Shown here: in pieces, positions 51,217 to 58,913 of the stretch
Layout of the letters: each line of letters opens with the position of its first letter
How positions within the stretch are numbered: position 1 is the stretch's first letter
Assembly (NCBI GenBank): GCA_031397815.1
Contig: JANNMJ010000196.1
Location: forward strand, 3,723-67,722
Length of the DNA: 64,000 nt
Source of the DNA: JANNMJ01 sp031397815
GTDB taxonomy: Bacteria; Bacteroidota; Bacteroidia; Cytophagales; Hymenobacteraceae
Direction of reading: 5' to 3'
Program-made: the position numbers and the translations under genes
Notes under the pieces: model-generated
What the model was told of the DNA's origin: nothing
What the model saw: only the letters and a program-made list of their open reading frames with translations
The model's database searches: none

Positions 51217-52056
51217 TTACGAATGGGCTTCCATCTTCTTGCGGACCTGTCGAGAGAAGGCTTCAGCACGATCTTCCGTCACTACATCCACAGTGATATT
51301 ATCGCCAGCGGCTGATTCGAGTTTCTTGCGAATCAAATCATTCAACTCGCGGTCATCAGGGGGAAGGGCGGTAAGCAAGTACACGTGCAATTCTTGGCGG
51401 CTCGTACGCAACTCCACGAGCTTGCCGAACCACTTGTACATCTTGTCCTTGATGGATTCAGCGTGGGCAAGGTCGAACGTGACCGGCTCGTAGCAGTGCA
51501 GAGCGCCGTTCTGCCACGTCTGGTGGAAGTCGATGCGGTCATTCGCTGTCGCCACGGTGCGCGGTTGCAGGCGCTCGGTCAGATGATGCTTCTCGAAATA
51601 CTTCTTGTAGTGTTGGCGCCAAACGTCCTTGTCGGTGGGGCGAGGCGTTTCCGGCTCGTCGGTGTAATGTTCCACCAGCCGGCCGTAGAGATCGGTGAAC
51701 GAGTGGTCGAGGCTCACCGCGATGCCACGTTGTAGCGGCCCCCATTGCCAAGCAGCGTCGTTGGGGCAAATGATCTGCTGCGTGATGGCCGTCAGTGATT
51801 CGACTGCCTCGAAGTGCAGCGGCGCTTCTATCTGCTGGCCGTACGCGCGGCATTGGCGCTCAATGTCGCGCAGGGTAACGAGTAGGCGTCGGCCGTTGAT
51901 GTCGTGAAAGAACCGGGAAACGCGCTGCGTCTTGCGCAGCATCTGCGCCCGAAGCTGACGCTCCTGCGGCGCTAGCAACACGACGCCCACGTTCACGAAT
52001 TCGCCCGTTACGCGGTCGTGAACATACCGCAGCACCTGATACTGAAAGGGTGTCAT
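51217..52056 (-). CDS. DUF3037 domain protein
   Basis: This 279-aa protein starts at ATG 52056, overlapping the HipA-like stop (ATGA). It opens with FQYQVLRYVHDRVTGEFVNV and GVVLLAP, the hallmark of DUF3037. The C-terminal half is rich in charge (ELHVYLLTALPPDDRELNDL). No enzymatic motif is known for the family. Coupling to the kinase strongly suggests joint function. Confidence 0.85.
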   Translation of the reverse strand: MTPFQYQVLRYVHDRVTGEFVNVGVVLLAPQERQLRAQMLRKTQRVSRFFHDINGRRLLVTLRDIERQCRAYGQQIEAPLHFEAVESLTAITQQIICPNDAAWQWGPLQRGIAVSLDHSFTDLYGRLVEHYTDEPETPRPTDKDVWRQHYKKYFEKHHLTERLQPRTVATANDRIDFHQTWQNGALHCYEPVTFDLAHAESIKDKMYKWFGKLVELRTSRQELHVYLLTALPPDDRELNDLIRKKLESAAGDNITVDVVTEDRAEAFSRQVRKKMEAHS

Positions 52057-52874
52057 TGCGTGAGGCGGTTTAGTTCGGTGGTGAAAATTTCTACGTTCGT
52101 CAGAACGTGGGAGAGGTGAGTTTCGATGCGGGCGCTCTGGTCGGTTTGCCATTCGCGCGGAACGTGGCGGCGGGTTGCTTCCCAAAAGGCACCATCCAGC
52201 CGATGAAGTTGCGGGGCGAGGGTTCGGAAGTCGAAGCCAGCCCCGCGTAACAGTGGAAAGAAGTAGTGGTTCTGAATCCAATGAACATCAGTATCCGGGA
52301 TCACCCACGGCTCGGGCGACGGCCGGAGCATCTTCATCAGGTCCATCGTAAAGCTAAACGCCAGCTCGTGATCGAGCAGCACGATGCGCTCGCCATCAGT
52401 CAGCATATTCTGCTTGGCGGCCCTACGGTCGGCGTTCTGAATCAGTACGTCAAACGCGAAGATGAGCCGGGCCTGTTCCAATTGAGCTGGGGTTAGTCGG
52501 CCACCTGCTACAAACTCCTGCATCCCTTGCACGAAGCCTGAACCTACATTCAATCCTATCGAGCGTTCGCCAGCCTTCCAGTCGTCCCGACCGTGCAAGG
52601 TTTCCACTAATTCGGGCGTGATCGTCACTGCCACAGGCTCAACCGCTTCCAGACCCACCTGCCAAGCAGCGTAAGCGCCCAATAATTCCCGCTCGCAGGC
52701 TTCAGACGTCATCCGTTCCGCACCTCGCAGTTTTACCACGTACTCGCCCATCGCGTCGCGTTGCTTGCAGTAGCCTTGACACAACAGCGGTCGGTTTGCA
52801 CCACTCGTCAGTACATCATAAACAGAAAGTGCAAGGACTTCCGGAAGCGCGTAGTCAGAATGGGTAATCAGCAC
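52053..52874 (-). CDS. HipA-like kinase
   Basis: This 273-aa protein has the kinase pattern of HipA-like families: ATP-binding lysine in GEYVVKLRG, catalytic D in FDVLIQNADRRAAKQNML and DxG-like metal site in IVLLDHELAFSF. It lacks the HipA N-terminal domain, fitting the short HipA_2 type. HipA phosphorylates an aminoacyl-tRNA synthetase in E. coli (known); the target here is unknown. It is the first gene of a two-gene operon with DUF3037. Confidence 0.82.
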   Translation of the reverse strand: MLITHSDYALPEVLALSVYDVLTSGANRPLLCQGYCKQRDAMGEYVVKLRGAERMTSEACERELLGAYAAWQVGLEAVEPVAVTITPELVETLHGRDDWKAGERSIGLNVGSGFVQGMQEFVAGGRLTPAQLEQARLIFAFDVLIQNADRRAAKQNMLTDGERIVLLDHELAFSFTMDLMKMLRPSPEPWVIPDTDVHWIQNHYFFPLLRGAGFDFRTLAPQLHRLDGAFWEATRRHVPREWQTDQSARIETHLSHVLTNVEIFTTELNRLTQ

Positions 52875-53237
52875 AGTATCAAACAGAGAGTACCAGCAGC
52901 CGAGCGGCTGACCGGGGCGCGAAGTTACCAGCCGTAGTCCGTTGCGAAAAGAAAAAGCTATACCTCTGCTTAATGCAGGTTTTTATACACCCAAAGGCGC
53001 TTTCAATCAGCGGCTTTCTAGTCGAACCAGCAAATTTCTAATAAGAAAAGCTTGCTTTTTCCGGCCCTTCTGCCGTGTGTCTTATTACTTGCTGCTCCCG
53101 CCCCGCTGTACTTTAATGCCATTTGGGATCTATCTCCCGCAGATTTTTGTGGAAGCGTCAAATTTTCACGAAAATCTCACTTTCAGCAGGAAGTGATAAG
53201 GCCATTTTTCGCCCGGTGCTGCCCCCCAAAAAGCAAA

Positions 53238-53266
53238 AACCCCGCTTGCAGCTTGCAAGCGGGGTT
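53238..53266 (-). terminator. Hairpin of the left att-like repeat
   Basis: AACCCCGCTTGC / GCAAGCGGGGTT stem, followed on the minus strand by TTTTTGCTTTTT. Immediately to its right is TGGTAATGGTTG. The same arrangement with a different stem occurs at 63587-63640. Confidence 0.75.
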
Positions 53267-53271
53267 CTGTG

Positions 53272-53284
53272 TGGTAATGGTTGG
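53272..53284. repeat. Left att-like repeat TGGTAATGGTTG
   Basis: TGTGTGGTAATGGTTGGAA here and TCTGTGGTAATGGTTGAA at 63618-63635 share a core of 13 bases next to a hairpin with the same A-rich flank (AAAAAGCAAAAAC). Probable element boundary (inference). Confidence 0.45.
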
Positions 53285-53410
53285 AATCACACCCTACGAC
53301 GTTACCCGACTTCATTAGATTGTAAAGCTGTATCAGAACGCTGTAAAGGGCTTTTTGTTCGTGCGACTTGTCGGCTAAGGTAAGGTAACAACGGTGGGAA
53401 TCGCATTTTT

Positions 53411-53455
53411 TGTCCTATGAACTGTCCTACGCTTAGGACAAACACATTATCTTTG
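53411..53455 (+). promoter_or_regulatory. Integrase promoter with TGTCCTA motifs
   Basis: TGTCCTATGAAC, TGTCCTACGC and the inverse TAGGACA lie just upstream of TATCTTTG (53448-53455), a perfect -7 box 27 bp before the integrase start. A related TGTCCTACAAACCGTCCCA lies at 63557, near the right end. These could be integrase or excisionase arm sites or an operator (inference). Confidence 0.55.
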
Positions 53456-53481
53456 AAGCGGCAACTAAAACCCGTTTCACT

Positions 53482-54738
53482 GTGGCGAAAGTCTCATTCC
53501 TGCTGCATCAGCCGAAAGCTGATAAGGCTACCCCCGTCTTTGCGTTCCTGTCCTATGACGGTCAGCGCACCAAAATCTACACTGGTTTCAGCATTCACCC
53601 GAAGCAATGGAATAAGGACGACCAGCGCGCCCTTACCCGTGGCTATCCGCTGAACGGTGCCACTAACGACGCGCTAGACCTACTGCAAGCGCGCCTACTG
53701 CAAGTCTATGCCGAGTGCCGGGCCGTTGGCACTCTGCCTACTGCCGACCAACTCCGCGCGCTAGCGGAACCCGAAACGCCCGCGCCCGCTGAAAAGCCCG
53801 CGCCGCTGGGGCTATTGGATACATTCGCCGACTGGATAGATAACAGAGGTATTACCCGCACTGAGAATACTCTACGCACGAACCGCACGGCACTAGGCCA
53901 CTTGCGCGGATTCGCCGAGAAAAACCGCTACGCCCTGACCTTCGACACCGTAACGGCCTACTTCGCCGACCGCTTCACGACATACCTACTCACCGACGTG
54001 AAACTGGTAGATTCGTCGGTTCGGAAGAATCTGTATATCCTCAAAAACTTCTTAGCGTGGGCGCATGAGCGCGGCCTTACTACCCGTACTGATTTCAAGG
54101 CATTTCGCTGGCACCAACGCGAGCCGGACATTCTAGCCCTCACCCGTGACGAAGTGAACGCGTTAGCCGCACTAGACCTATCTGCCCGCCCTGCCCTCGA
54201 CAACGCCCGCGCTCACTTCCTGTTAGGCTGCTACACGGGGTTACGCTTCTCTGATGTGGCTCAACTTCGTCCGGAGCATATTCTAGCCGACCGCATCCGG
54301 CTCACCACCACCAAGACCCGCGAAACCCTTACGTTGCCGATTGTACCCGAAGCGCGGGCGCTGCTGGCGCGCATTCAATTGGGCACGTTCCGACCGTTAC
54401 CGAATCAGAAGCTAAACGGCCACCTCAAAACGCTAGGGCAGTTAGCAGCCCTCGACACGCCCACAGAGCGTACCCGATACGCGGGCGGTAAGCGACAAAC
54501 AGAACTTGCCCCGAAGCATACATTCCTAACGATGCACGTCAGCCGTAAGACGTTCGTCACGCTGGCCCTAGAAGATGGTATTCCACCCCACCTAGTAATG
54601 AAGCTAACCGGGCACCGTAACCTGAAATCCTTCAATCGCTACGTGAGTGCTACTGAGGACGCGGCGCTGAAAGCCTTCGCAGCGCGCTATAATCAGCCTA
54701 ATGCTGTCCAATTGTCCAACGTGAAGGTAGCCGCCTAA
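53482..54738 (+). CDS. Tyrosine recombinase/integrase
   Basis: This 418-aa recombinase has the Bacteroidetes N-terminal arm-type domain (SFLLHQPKADKATPVFAFLS, IYTGFSIHPKQWNKDDQRAL), a SAM-like core-binding domain, and catalytic residues Arg in TGLRFSDV, Lys in TKTR, H-x-x-R in HVSRKTF, and Tyr in SFNRYV. GTG 53482 starts it. It is the leftmost gene of the putative element. It would integrate and excise by strand exchange at short identical sites (known for the family). Confidence 0.95.
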   Translation: MAKVSFLLHQPKADKATPVFAFLSYDGQRTKIYTGFSIHPKQWNKDDQRALTRGYPLNGATNDALDLLQARLLQVYAECRAVGTLPTADQLRALAEPETPAPAEKPAPLGLLDTFADWIDNRGITRTENTLRTNRTALGHLRGFAEKNRYALTFDTVTAYFADRFTTYLLTDVKLVDSSVRKNLYILKNFLAWAHERGLTTRTDFKAFRWHQREPDILALTRDEVNALAALDLSARPALDNARAHFLLGCYTGLRFSDVAQLRPEHILADRIRLTTTKTRETLTLPIVPEARALLARIQLGTFRPLPNQKLNGHLKTLGQLAALDTPTERTRYAGGKRQTELAPKHTFLTMHVSRKTFVTLALEDGIPPHLVMKLTGHRNLKSFNRYVSATEDAALKAFAARYNQPNAVQLSNVKVAA

Positions 54739-54810
54739 CTTGCTTGTGGTCCTGTCCGCTTGTTGCAGGCAGGACCATACCTTTCTTACTTTGGATCAAG
54801 CGAGCAAGCT

Positions 54811-55722
54811 ATGGCATTTTCAAGCTTAAGTAGTATTCCTCTCGACATCTTACCTGATGACGTTATGGAGTGTTGGCAGGAATTGGCAGACCATTTGGAC
54901 GACCCTACTAACCGACATTTTGAGGTTGAGGCATTAGAGCTGTTGTGTGAACCACTGTATCACTTGCGAGAACCAGAAGCACGGGTTCGGTATTTATTAC
55001 AAATGCTATTACATGTAAAGCTTTCAGGGTTTTTCTCTCTAAACAGTACAGCCCTTGAAATTGAACAGGACTTTTATCGTTGGTATAGTACTCACTTGCT
55101 TGAGTCTCTTTGCGCTTTAGCGGGTACTACGAAGCTCAGAAAGAACAAGTCATTACTAGCAACTGATTGGGAGAGCGTTTCTCAACGTGATTCTAACTAT
55201 TCTGAAAATATAAACCCTTTATCACATACGCTTCTGCGTTTCTCCTTTTGTATTCTCGCTCCGAGTCTTGATAGTAGCGGGGTAAAAAGCATAATAGAAC
55301 CAATATTAAACATTAAGTCAGAATCAAAGAGAGCAAACACGTTTGCTGAAAAATCTTCAGTTGTACAGCCAAGTAGCATTGATACTTTGTGCTGTAATGG
55401 GTTAAAACGCTCTGATGTAGTAGCGTTAGCGGTTCATTTAGGAGCAGCTTCTGAGACAAGTGGATTATGGCATCTCGGATCAGTATCGGGAAAAGGAGCA
55501 AAAATGTTAAGTGTCTTCCCCGCAATCTACCGGGCGTTAGTCGAAGCAAAACGAATGCATGAAACGGATGCTCCTGTTTGGAGGTCAATATTTATGGAAT
55601 TATTTAAAGTAGAATTTAGCCATAGGCTTGCCAATTATACACAAGGCAAAGGAAGTATGCAGTTTTCGGATAGTTTGAGAGAAGCCCGGCGTTGGATAAG
55701 TCATTGGATGAATGCATCCTAG
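54811..55722 (+). CDS. AT-rich cargo gene, unknown function
   Basis: This 303-aa protein starts at ATG 54811. It is largely helical, with LLQMLLHVKLSGFFSLN, a central Ser-rich stretch and a C-terminal helical segment SRRWISHWMNAS-like. The DNA is visibly AT-rich compared with the integrase and replication genes around it. No motif is recognised. Its place behind the integrase, outside the replication module, is where accessory cargo often sits in such elements (inference). Confidence 0.7.
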   Translation: MAFSSLSSIPLDILPDDVMECWQELADHLDDPTNRHFEVEALELLCEPLYHLREPEARVRYLLQMLLHVKLSGFFSLNSTALEIEQDFYRWYSTHLLESLCALAGTTKLRKNKSLLATDWESVSQRDSNYSENINPLSHTLLRFSFCILAPSLDSSGVKSIIEPILNIKSESKRANTFAEKSSVVQPSSIDTLCCNGLKRSDVVALAVHLGAASETSGLWHLGSVSGKGAKMLSVFPAIYRALVEAKRMHETDAPVWRSIFMELFKVEFSHRLANYTQGKGSMQFSDSLREARRWISHWMNAS

Positions 55723-55723
55723 C

Positions 55724-55796
55724 TTTCGTGCGTGACGCTTAGAGTTTTCATGCGTGATTGTTCGCGTTTCGTGCGAGGGCTTTCATTCGCATGAAA
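55724..55796. promoter_or_regulatory. Phased iteron array 1 (TTTCRTGCGTGA)
   Basis: TTTCGTGCGTGA (55724), TTTCATGCGTGA (55746) and TTTCGTGCGAG (55767) are spaced 22 and 21 bp apart, then comes the dyad TTTCATTCGCATGAAA (55781-55796). The third iteron is 95 bp before the ATG at 55862. Spacing of about two helical turns fits iterons or a multimeric operator. Confidence 0.7.
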
Positions 55797-55861
55797 GAAC
55801 AGTGTGCTTTGCTAGAACTAATGGTAGCTGACGAAACAAAATCAGCTACGCTAGCAGACCT

Positions 55862-56305
55862 ATGGAACACTTTGTTCTTACTCCCACGCCCTATACGCAA
55901 CTGCTAGAAGATGTCAGGGCCATTGTTCGGAAGGAACTCGTTCACTGCTTTGATACAGGGATCAGTAATGCGGGTGGCGAGTTAGCCACTGCTTTGTTTA
56001 CAGATTCATATCGAACAGCAGCAGCACTGATGATTAGTTTATTGGCGGATACTTGGTATACACCTGAACAGGCCTTCAGGCGCCTGAAAATCTTGGCGAA
56101 GGTTAATGATCCCGTTGCTGTATTGTCCGATGCCCATAGGCGAGGCTGGTTGACCTACGATCCAACGGGCGCATTAGCCTATGATTCTCGTATTTGGCCC
56201 CTTGGTGAGAAGGCGCCTACGTTTGGCCCAGTTCTGTTAGCGGTTACCACCCCATTTCTGGAATTGAATCTAAGAAAGCTGGCAAGCTATGAGACCTATC
56301 TTTAA
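55862..56305 (+). CDS. Composite small protein related to the HTH and VirE-N genes
   Basis: This 147-aa protein has an N-terminus (EHFVLTPTPYTQLLEDVRAI) matching the HTH protein at 57667, and from about residue 50 it matches the start of the VirE-N protein at 58022 (YRTAAALMISLLADTWYTPEQ, RRGWLTYDP, FGPVLLAV). The HTH itself and the VirE-N domain are absent. It appears to be a deletion fusion of an ancestral copy of those two genes. It overlaps the next gene by 17 bp. Confidence 0.65.
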   Translation: MEHFVLTPTPYTQLLEDVRAIVRKELVHCFDTGISNAGGELATALFTDSYRTAAALMISLLADTWYTPEQAFRRLKILAKVNDPVAVLSDAHRRGWLTYDPTGALAYDSRIWPLGEKAPTFGPVLLAVTTPFLELNLRKLASYETYL

Positions 56306-57518
56306 CCCCGCCCCCTGCGAACGGGCCGCAACGTCGCTAGCTGCTGTTGTAGGGGCGGCGCGCAAAGCATATCCGCTCTCTATTGGCCCCCGTCTAGATG
56401 AAGCCGCCCGGCAGTGCTTCACCGAAGACAGCGACGCTGGCGACCGGCTACTGGGTGCCCTATTGACACTTCACCTGCCAACCCTTAACCTGCCACCAAA
56501 ACGCACGGCGCTGGTAGCTGAGTGGCTGCAAACGAAAATTGAGCGGTACGAATTGCAGCCTCTTAAAAGTGGTCCAGAGTATTACGCCGACTTGCACAAA
56601 CAATATCGCTCTGCCCTAGAATACCGCTGGCAGATGTGCCGATGGTGGGCCGAGCAAACGCAGTACCCACACCTGAGCTTACCCTTTTCGGACCGTGCTG
56701 CGCTGTTGGAAAAGCGGCTATTAGAATTGCCCACACCCGACGCTATGCTATTTGAGCGGGGTATGTATCGAACACCTTGGCCGGATAGCCCCTCTATACC
56801 GAACCGGCTAATCAATTCGCCTGTATGGGATTGGGAAGGGCTGGAATCCGCTCCGCCCGATTGGGCTGCACGGCTGACGTGCGAACCCTATGAATACAGC
56901 AACAACAGGCTTATTAGACTTGATATTGTAGTAGCTCAGCCACCTTACTACTTCAAGTTTGGGCAGTTAGCATTCATTGAGCATCTACGGAAGTGGGCCG
57001 AGGGAGGAACACCGAACGGTGGCGAAACCAAAGAAGTAATCGGCGCCCGCCTAGAACGATTGGCATTGATGCAGCATCATTTACGACCGCTAGAAAGGGA
57101 GCGCCCCGGCTGGGGTTTTGCCGAGCCGCTGACGTGGGCCGCTGAGACGATAGCGACCGAGAAGCAACGGCGCAAGTTGGCGCAAGTGAGGAACAGCTTA
57201 ACAACGTCTGAGCCACCGCCTACTACAGGGTTCTCCTTGCCGCCCCAAGTGCTATTCCGAATTGACACGCTGGCCCGCCAACTAGGGCTGATTAACGGCG
57301 TCGGACAGTTCGCACTTAGTACTCAGCACAAAAGCGCCCTGACGGGGTTTTTAGAAGCACTACGGGAGCGGGAAGTTTTAGACCCTATGATGACATTACC
57401 CGAACTTCACGCCTTCGGGGAGGCGCGGTACGGCATCAAGGTAAACACTGACCGTAATACAAAAACGCGGGAGACCTACCGAAAAAAGACGCTGACTTTG
57501 CTGGATGCAGTTGAATGA
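56289..57518 (+). CDS. Unknown protein of the mobile element
   Basis: This 409-aa protein is probably cytosolic, with helical segments, many aromatic and Pro residues (LRKWAEGGTPNGGETKEV), and a C-terminal FGEARYGIKVNTDRNTKTRE. Resemblance to conserved Bacteroidetes mobile-element proteins is possible, but I cannot name a family. It overlaps the composite gene by 17 bp and is followed by iteron array 2. Confidence 0.75.
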   Translation: MRPIFNPAPCERAATSLAAVVGAARKAYPLSIGPRLDEAARQCFTEDSDAGDRLLGALLTLHLPTLNLPPKRTALVAEWLQTKIERYELQPLKSGPEYYADLHKQYRSALEYRWQMCRWWAEQTQYPHLSLPFSDRAALLEKRLLELPTPDAMLFERGMYRTPWPDSPSIPNRLINSPVWDWEGLESAPPDWAARLTCEPYEYSNNRLIRLDIVVAQPPYYFKFGQLAFIEHLRKWAEGGTPNGGETKEVIGARLERLALMQHHLRPLERERPGWGFAEPLTWAAETIATEKQRRKLAQVRNSLTTSEPPPTTGFSLPPQVLFRIDTLARQLGLINGVGQFALSTQHKSALTGFLEALREREVLDPMMTLPELHAFGEARYGIKVNTDRNTKTRETYRKKTLTLLDAVE

Positions 57519-57530
57519 GGCGTCAAAAAA

Positions 57531-57590
57531 GCCCCGTATTTTATCGTAAAAGCCCCGTATTTCAGGCCCGAAGCCCCGTCGGGGCTTGCG
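57531..57590. promoter_or_regulatory. Phased iteron array 2 (AAAAGCCCCGTATTT)
   Basis: GCCCCG starts at 57531, 57552 and 57573, exactly 21 bp apart. The first two copies continue TATTT; the last merges into the dyad GCCCCGTCGGGGC. The third copy is 94 bp before the ATG at 57667. This parallels array 1. Confidence 0.7.
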
Positions 57591-57666
57591 AACAGGCCAC
57601 CAAAATGCCGCAATTCGTGGCTTCTAACGCCACCCGAACCGTTCGGGCCGCGATTAGCTGCCATCA

Positions 57667-58029
57667 ATGGAGCAACTTATTTTTACTGCTGTTGCCTACT
57701 CGCAATTGCTTGAAGATGTCCGCACAATTGTGCGACACGAAACCGCCGCCCGCCGCTCGGCCGCTGAGACGCCTACTATTCCGCCCACTGACGAACTACT
57801 AACCGTCCGGCAAGCCGCCGCCTTGCTAGATGTTTGCCCGCAAACTATACACGAATGGAAGCGAGCCGGGCGCCTCTCGTTTCACAAATTAGCTCGTCGC
57901 ACATACCTAAAGCGCGCCGAGGTGCTAGCCGCCCTCACGGCTCACACTCGTACTGCCAAGCCCGGCCGCACTATCACTGCTGTTCGCGCGGCCAGTACTA
58001 CGGGCAAGGGGGGGCGGAGCCGTGGCTAA
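57667..58029 (+). CDS. Excisionase-like HTH protein
   Basis: This 120-aa protein has a helix-turn-helix of the excisionase/MerR-like type (LTVRQAAALLDVCPQTIHEW, KRAGRLSFHKLARRTYLKRA) at residues about 45-95, and a basic tail. The first 25 residues are shared with the protein at 55862. It may bind the upstream iterons (inference). Its stop overlaps the next GTG by 8 bp. Confidence 0.85.
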   Translation: MEQLIFTAVAYSQLLEDVRTIVRHETAARRSAAETPTIPPTDELLTVRQAAALLDVCPQTIHEWKRAGRLSFHKLARRTYLKRAEVLAALTAHTRTAKPGRTITAVRAASTTGKGGRSRG

Positions 58030-58885
58030 CACGCAACCGCTGCCTTTCGGCTTTTCGCCTACGGCCTATCACACGGCTACGGCGCTGACTGCGGCGCTGG
58101 CTGCGGATAAATGGTACACTCTGGAGCAAGCTGCCCGCCGGTTAGTTCTAAGTGGAACGGCTGATCCGCGCGCAGTGCTGGCCGACGCTGAGGCGCGCGG
58201 CTGGCTCTGTCACGAACCCGGCACCGGCTCCGTAGCCTACGACGCCCGAACGTGGCTTAAGGGCGGCTTACCACCCGTACCCGGCCCGGTGCTGCTGGCA
58301 GCGGCCGAGGCGCCGCCCGCCGAGCCGCTCCCATTGCCCGGTACGTTCAGCTATTATGAAGGGCCAATCAGTAATCTATCGCCCCGTGCTAACGTAACCG
58401 TTATCCAGGTGCATACCGTCGTGCGCCGCCCACCCCGAACGCAACGCGAGCTATATGCCCGCACCCGTGCCGCCTACGGCTCCCCCGCTTACGACGGCCT
58501 GAAACGGCGACACGACTATATCACTCCGGCCGGGGTATTCCCACCGGGGCACCGCCGAGCTGCCACCGTGCAAGCTCTTTCGGGGCTATTGGTGCTGGAC
58601 TTCGACAAGCTGCCCAACGTGGGCGCCGCCCGCGCCGCCTTGCTGGCCGACCGCTTATTGGCTTCTGACTTGGTTTTGCTCTTTACCAGTCCGAGCGGGG
58701 TAGGCTTAAAGGTGCTGGCCTACGTGGGTACAGCCGAACCGCTGGCCGAAGCCTTCGCCGCACTGTCGGGCTACTTGATTGCCCGCCACGGCCTCACCCC
58801 TGACCCTTGCGGTAAAGATGTGCCGCGCACCTGCTATCTGTCGCACGACCCTACCGCCTACCTCAATCCGGCATACGCCGCCTGA
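58022..58885 (+). CDS. VirE N-terminal domain (BT4734-like) protein
   Basis: This 287-aa protein starts at GTG 58022. From about residue 105 it has the BT4734/VirE-N pattern: LSPRANVTVIQVHTVV, Y-I-T-P-A-G-V-F, GLLVLDFDKL, LLFTSPSGVGLKVLAYV, DPCGKDVPRTCYLSHD. Such proteins precede DUF3987 primase-helicase-like genes in Bacteroidetes elements and are thought to act in replication. Its first 100 residues contain a winged-helix-like Y-x-T-A-x-A-L-x-A-A-L-A-A segment shared with 55862. Confidence 0.85.
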   Translation: MANTQPLPFGFSPTAYHTATALTAALAADKWYTLEQAARRLVLSGTADPRAVLADAEARGWLCHEPGTGSVAYDARTWLKGGLPPVPGPVLLAAAEAPPAEPLPLPGTFSYYEGPISNLSPRANVTVIQVHTVVRRPPRTQRELYARTRAAYGSPAYDGLKRRHDYITPAGVFPPGHRRAATVQALSGLLVLDFDKLPNVGAARAALLADRLLASDLVLLFTSPSGVGLKVLAYVGTAEPLAEAFAALSGYLIARHGLTPDPCGKDVPRTCYLSHDPTAYLNPAYAA

Positions 58886-58887
58886 GT

Positions 58888-58905
58888 AGCTGGCAACTAT
58901 TCCCC
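58888..58905. repeat. 18-bp exact repeat, copy 1
   Basis: AGCTGGCAACTATTCCCC occurs here, between the VirE-N and DUF3987 genes, and again at 63400-63417 near the right end of the element. Confidence 0.7.
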
Positions 58906-58913
58906 CGCATCAA

